Translations under genes and position numbers: made by a program
In this document: positions 61,035-64,000 of the stretch, piece by piece
How the letters are laid out: each line of letters begins with the position of its first letter
How positions within the stretch are numbered: position 1 is the stretch's first letter
The notes under the pieces: generated by a model
What the model saw: only the letters and a program-made list of their open reading frames with translations
Database searches by the model: none
Told to the model about the DNA's origin: nothing
Source of the DNA: Mesodorylaimus sp. YZB2_4
Lineage: Eukaryota; Nematoda; Enoplea; Dorylaimida; Dorylaimidae
DNA: 64,000 nt
Reading direction: 5' to 3'
Assembly: GCA_030248295.1 (NCBI GenBank)
Contig: JASANH010000873.1
Span: 62,001-126,000, forward strand

Positions 61035-61675
61035 ATGGTTCGGTTTGGATTACTCTCGAAAATGGTCAACGATAACGATAGCTCGTCTGGCGAGAATGGC
61101 GACGATGAATGCACAAAATGTGACAAGACATTTTGTTCGAAATATTCATTGAGGCGTCACATGAAATCTGTTCATGGAAAGCGAGCGCGGACCAGTACTG
61201 TTGATGGTAGCAAGGATGGTGGTAGCGAAGAAGCGGATGGCGGCGGAGACAATGACGATGACGATGAAATAGAACCATCCAATAAAATTTGGCGGACATT
61301 CTTGAAACGGATCTTGCGTAATTGGAGGGAAGATGATGATTTTCAAACGCCAGAAACGGAAGATGATTTTCTAAACCTCAAAGATCAAGTCCGAGAGGAG
61401 TTGTACAGTCAAACGGTCAAACTTTTAACGACTACAATGCACTGGTCGATTCTCCAATATATAAAAAGATTCGAGTCACTGAAGATCGCCTATTACAATT
61501 GATGGATGACGAAGATAGTGATGATCAGCAAGAAGCCTTCCAAACGGCCTTCGATCAGAGGAAAACATTGCTATTGAATTTTTTGAATGACAACCTAGAT
61601 GTAGTTGAAAATTATGCGGAAACATCAGACAGTGGAGAGGAAGATGGAGAAGAAGAAGAAGAGGACAGTGATTAA
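61035..61675 (+). CDS. Transposon-borne C2H2 zinc-finger protein with acidic regions
   Basis: The first frame, 61035-61502, encodes an acidic leader, one C2H2 finger (CTKCDKTFCSKYSLRRHMKS then VH; C-x2-C-x12-H-x4-H, about residues 30-52), a long Asp/Glu stretch, then a predicted helical part with WRTFLKRIL. A second frame continues without stops to 61675, ending in a Glu/Asp tail. The switch near 61430-61500 is either a frameshift or a small intron that I could not place. An AATAAA follows. It is the only gene in the element. It may bind the repeated sites in the arms; that is inference. Similar one-finger acidic proteins are common around Polinton-type elements in my recollection, not verified here. 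Confidence 0.65.
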
Positions 61676-61759
61676 TCCACCCAACTGATTTTATAAAACT
61701 ACTGTGCACAAACATTAATACCTTGATATTCAATCATGATCAATATTTATGTTTCTTTT

Positions 61760-61765
61760 AATAAA
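61760..61765 (+). promoter_or_regulatory. AATAAA polyadenylation signal of the zinc-finger gene
   Basis: Canonical hexamer 85 bp after the second-frame stop and just before the right-arm array. Confidence 0.6.
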
Positions 61766-61782
61766 TAGCTACTCACCTGCTA

Positions 61783-61858
61783 ACATGAGCTGCTCCCCCG
61801 CTAACATGAGCAGCTCCCCGCTACCATGAGCAGCTCCCCCGCTAACATGAGCGGGGTT
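61783..61858 (-). repeat. Right-arm inner array, about 4 copies of ~20 bp
   Basis: Inverted counterpart of 60698-60906, with fewer copies. Array length therefore differs between arms although the unique parts match. Confidence 0.85.
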
Positions 61859-62036
61859 GTAGGCTTATAAGTGCAACATGGACCATGAAGTAAAGCCGCC
61901 TAAGGTAAAAAGTGAACGCCCTGACTGGATTTGTAGGAAACTGGCATGGTGTATGCTCTCACATTTGCCGCTCACCTCATAAAATGGAAAGGTCCCCACA
62001 AAGTAGGAGCTATTCCTGCTACCAAAGTGCTGCGCT

Positions 62037-62402
62037 CCCCACCAAGGAGGAGCTGCTCCTGCAACAAAATGAGCAACTCTGAGCAGCTCTCCACCAAGGA
62101 GGAGCTGCTCCTGCCACAAAATGAGCAGCTCCGAGCTGCTCCCCACCAAGGAGGAGCTGCTCCTGCCACAAAATGAGCAGCTCCGAGCTGCTCCCCACCA
62201 AGGAGGAGCTGCTCCTGCCACAAAATGAGCAGCTCCGAGCTGCTCCCCACCAAGGAGGAGCTGCTCCTGCCACAAAATGAGCAGCTCCGAGCTGCTCCCC
62301 ACCAAGGAGGAGCTGCTCCTGCCACAAAATGAGCAGCTCCGAGCTGCTCCCCACCAAGGAGGAGCTGCTCCTGCCACAAAATGAGCAGCTCCGAGCTGCT
62401 CC
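62037..62402 (-). repeat. Right-arm tandem array, 7 copies of 52 bp
   Basis: Inverted counterpart of the left array, with seven units instead of ten. Units are nearly identical to those on the left, including variant units next to the inner unique segment. Confidence 0.9.
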
Positions 62403-62742
62403 GCTGTAGGTTTCGAAGACATGTTGTTGTCACTTTCAAATTGGCGCAACATAGCAGACATAACAGGCCCTTTATACGTGAAGGCGGGAAATTCAAAAAA
62501 CCTCGCCGCTTCATAGAAGCGTCACTTAAGCTGGATTTGAATTTGACATGTGTCAATCATGTAATCACATGGATGATACTGGGTATGGGCAGTGAGTACC
62601 GCCGATATGGTCATTGGCTGGGTCAGTAATGACCCGTGAGCCTGGAATGGACGGTGGCTAAGGGCGGGCTGTCTTGACCTCCTCCACCCTGGGTAACCTG
62701 GAGGAGTAACGGTGATCCAATCGCTCCTATACTACTTGGCAT

Positions 62743-63020
62743 TCACGTATAAAACCCAGCTCACGTTCAATCTTCATTCCATAAAGAAATTGAAGCGAAG
62801 CGCGCAACAGGATTTCCGCATCCATCGATCCCTGCCCACGTGCTACTCTTATCATCAAACAAAACCAGCCCCCGCGCGACGCAGTTTAGCAAAGAGTGGT
62901 GCCCGTGCGTCGTTCCAGTTGCCGTCTCGTGCAGGCCGGGTGGCACTACCTCTTCAGGAGCGCTGTGCGGAGCACTTTGCAGATTGTTGGCTCATTTCGC
63001 TTCCAGTTTGGTCATTTACG
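62743..63020. other. Presumed promoter/5' UTR of the DDAH-like gene
   Basis: No distinct motif seen. The upstream frame is open to the first ATG of the gene, so a longer N-terminus cannot be excluded. Confidence 0.4.
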
Positions 63021-64000
63021 ATGGCAACCCTATTTCGCAATGCTGTGGCCATGTGCGCTCCCCAGTTCTACAAAGTGGCTTATAAGATCAACCCCTGGAT
63101 GGGTGGCACGGTCGATACGCAGTTGGCTCACGCTCAAGTAAGTTCGATGATAGATATCAAAGTTTGAATATTTTGGACATGAACAATTGAAGTGGAACAA
63201 TTTGAAAGAAGCCATCGAAAAGTGCGGAGTATCTGTAAAGAGGATGCAGCAGGACAGCAGTGTGCCCGATATGGTCTTCTGTTGCAATTCTGGTCTAGTA
63301 TATCGTAACAAGGTAATTGTGGCTATTTGGTCGATAAGTGGTTTCGCAAATCGAATTTCCCACTTTCAGGTCTATTTGGCTCACTTTCGACATCCCGAAC
63401 GCCAACCGGAACGAAAATTTTACGAATCGTGGTTTAGAGAGCAGGGATTCGAAATCGTCGGCGATACACAATATTTTTTCGAAGGCGGTGGCGACGCCAC
63501 GTTCACGAATCCCAATACCCTGTTCGCTGGGTACGGATTTCGCACACAAAAGGAAGTGAGCAACAAACGCGTTTTTCTATTTTTGCAAACATGAAACGGA
63601 TCCAGGGTCAAGATGAGCTGATGCTAGATCGGTCGAGTCTTTAAGCTTGTTGACGATCTTGGTTCACCAAGCGGCATGGAAGCGTCGAGTGATCAGCTTA
63701 TTAGCTACCTGGCGCACCCAGTGATGGTACATATTCTTGGGTACCAACTAAGCAGGCAGGTCCACCCCCACCTCCAGCTGGACCCTGGAGCTGAACTCAT
63801 TGGTCCCAAACCCGTATTGTTTCAGGTCTATGACAAGATCCAAGAACATATGAGCGACGTCAATGTCGTTCTGTGCGAGCTGGTTCACGACCGTTATTAC
63901 CACTTGGACACGTGCTTCTGCTACTTGGGTGATAACTTGGGTCTGTGGAATCCCAATGCCTTCTCACCCGAGACCCGCGTGAGAATGCAGCACGAATTGG
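63021..64000 (+). CDS. DDAH-like guanidino-group hydrolase (amidinotransferase fold), 3' cut by window
   Basis: Exons 63021-63137, 63193-63312, 63370-63555, 63826-64000 and beyond. Family blocks: YKINPWMGGTVD, PDMVFCCNSGLV, AHFRHPERQPE, FFEGGGDATF (the Asp of the active-site pocket), AGYGFRTQKE, ELVHDRYYHLDTCFC (catalytic His) and NPNAFSPETR. This is the DDAH-like group of the guanidine-modifying superfamily, which hydrolyses arginine-type substrates to citrulline and an amine. The catalytic Cys should lie past the window end. It differs from vertebrate DDAH1/2 and is closer, as I recall, to bacterial COG1834 proteins. The third intron (270 bp) is stop-free in places, but its residues do not belong to the family. 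Confidence 0.85.

Larger units (their letters stand above)
59657..62742. mobile_element. Complete 3,074-bp Polinton-like non-autonomous transposon
   Basis: The element proper is 59663-62736, flanked by a perfect 6-bp duplication TGGCAT (59657-59662, 62737-62742). Each end begins 5'-AGTAGTATAGG. The inverted repeats are layered: about 335 bp of unique sequence, apparently identical at both ends; a 52-bp tandem array; about 160 bp unique; then a ~20-bp tandem array. Left arm to 60906, right arm from 61783. The centre carries one zinc-finger gene. A 6-bp duplication, 5'-AG ends and long inverted repeats are the published hallmarks of Polinton/Maverick elements. No DNA polymerase B, integrase, protease, ATPase or capsid frame is present, so mobilisation would need proteins from elsewhere. 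The identical ends suggest a recent insertion. It sits 284 bp upstream of the DDAH-like start codon. Confidence 0.85.

Noticed and set aside
63556-63825. Coding extension of the DDAH-like gene through the third intron
   Set aside because: Residues do not match the family, while joining 63555 directly to 63826 gives a continuous family match with GT-AG borders.
1-64000. CRISPR arrays, bacterial operons, prophage genes
   Set aside because: The window is spliced animal DNA; the only regular tandem arrays belong to the transposon arms and have no unique spacers.

Overview
The window is nuclear DNA of an invertebrate animal. The evidence is spliced genes with short GT-AG introns (many of 50-65 bp), a class-2 type semaphorin, a mitochondrial ribosomal protein, the selenocysteine factor SBP2, and many tRNA-derived SINEs and MITEs. 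A class-2 semaphorin points to a protostome, and the compact introns would suit a nematode, tardigrade or similar small ecdysozoan, but nothing seen fixes the phylum.

Layout. 1-3.9 kb: no gene, but a cluster of perfect hairpins at 1175-1368 that looks like a structured RNA. 3.9-7.4 kb (+): MAF1, repressor of RNA polymerase III, followed closely by archease, activator of the tRNA ligase RtcB; both touch tRNA metabolism. 8.3-14.0 kb (-): a SAMHD1-like dNTPase lacking a SAM domain. 14-21.8 kb: gene-free, with a clean 413-bp hAT MITE, SINE fragments and a microRNA-like hairpin. 21.9-25.7 kb (-): semaphorin-2 gene, 5' end not found. 25.7-34.8 kb: no recognisable gene, C/A-rich on the + strand, probably a long semaphorin 5' intron. 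34.9-35.8 kb (+): mitochondrial ribosomal protein S6. 36.3-38.5 kb (-): an ENPP4/5-like membrane protein with most zinc ligands replaced. 38.5-44.5 kb: transposon remains, including a broken mariner. 44.5-46.9 kb (-): an intronless CABIT-domain protein. 49.7-58.6 kb (-): AAMP (WD40) and, 223 bp upstream on the same strand, SBP2, both with MITE/SINE-loaded introns. 59.66-62.74 kb: a complete 3,074-bp transposon. 63.0-64.0 kb (+): start of a DDAH-like guanidino-group hydrolase, cut by the window end.

The most unusual item is the 3-kb element. It has a perfect 6-bp target duplication, termini starting 5'-AG, inverted repeats of about 0.95-1.24 kb containing 52-bp tandem arrays rich in GAGCAGCTC and its complement, and one gene encoding a C2H2 zinc finger plus acidic tail. 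Target length and terminus match Polinton/Maverick rules, but no polymerase or integrase is present, so it looks like a non-autonomous relative carrying only a DNA-binding protein. The genes do not form one pathway; the neighbourhood is an ordinary animal gene set interrupted by several young mobile elements.
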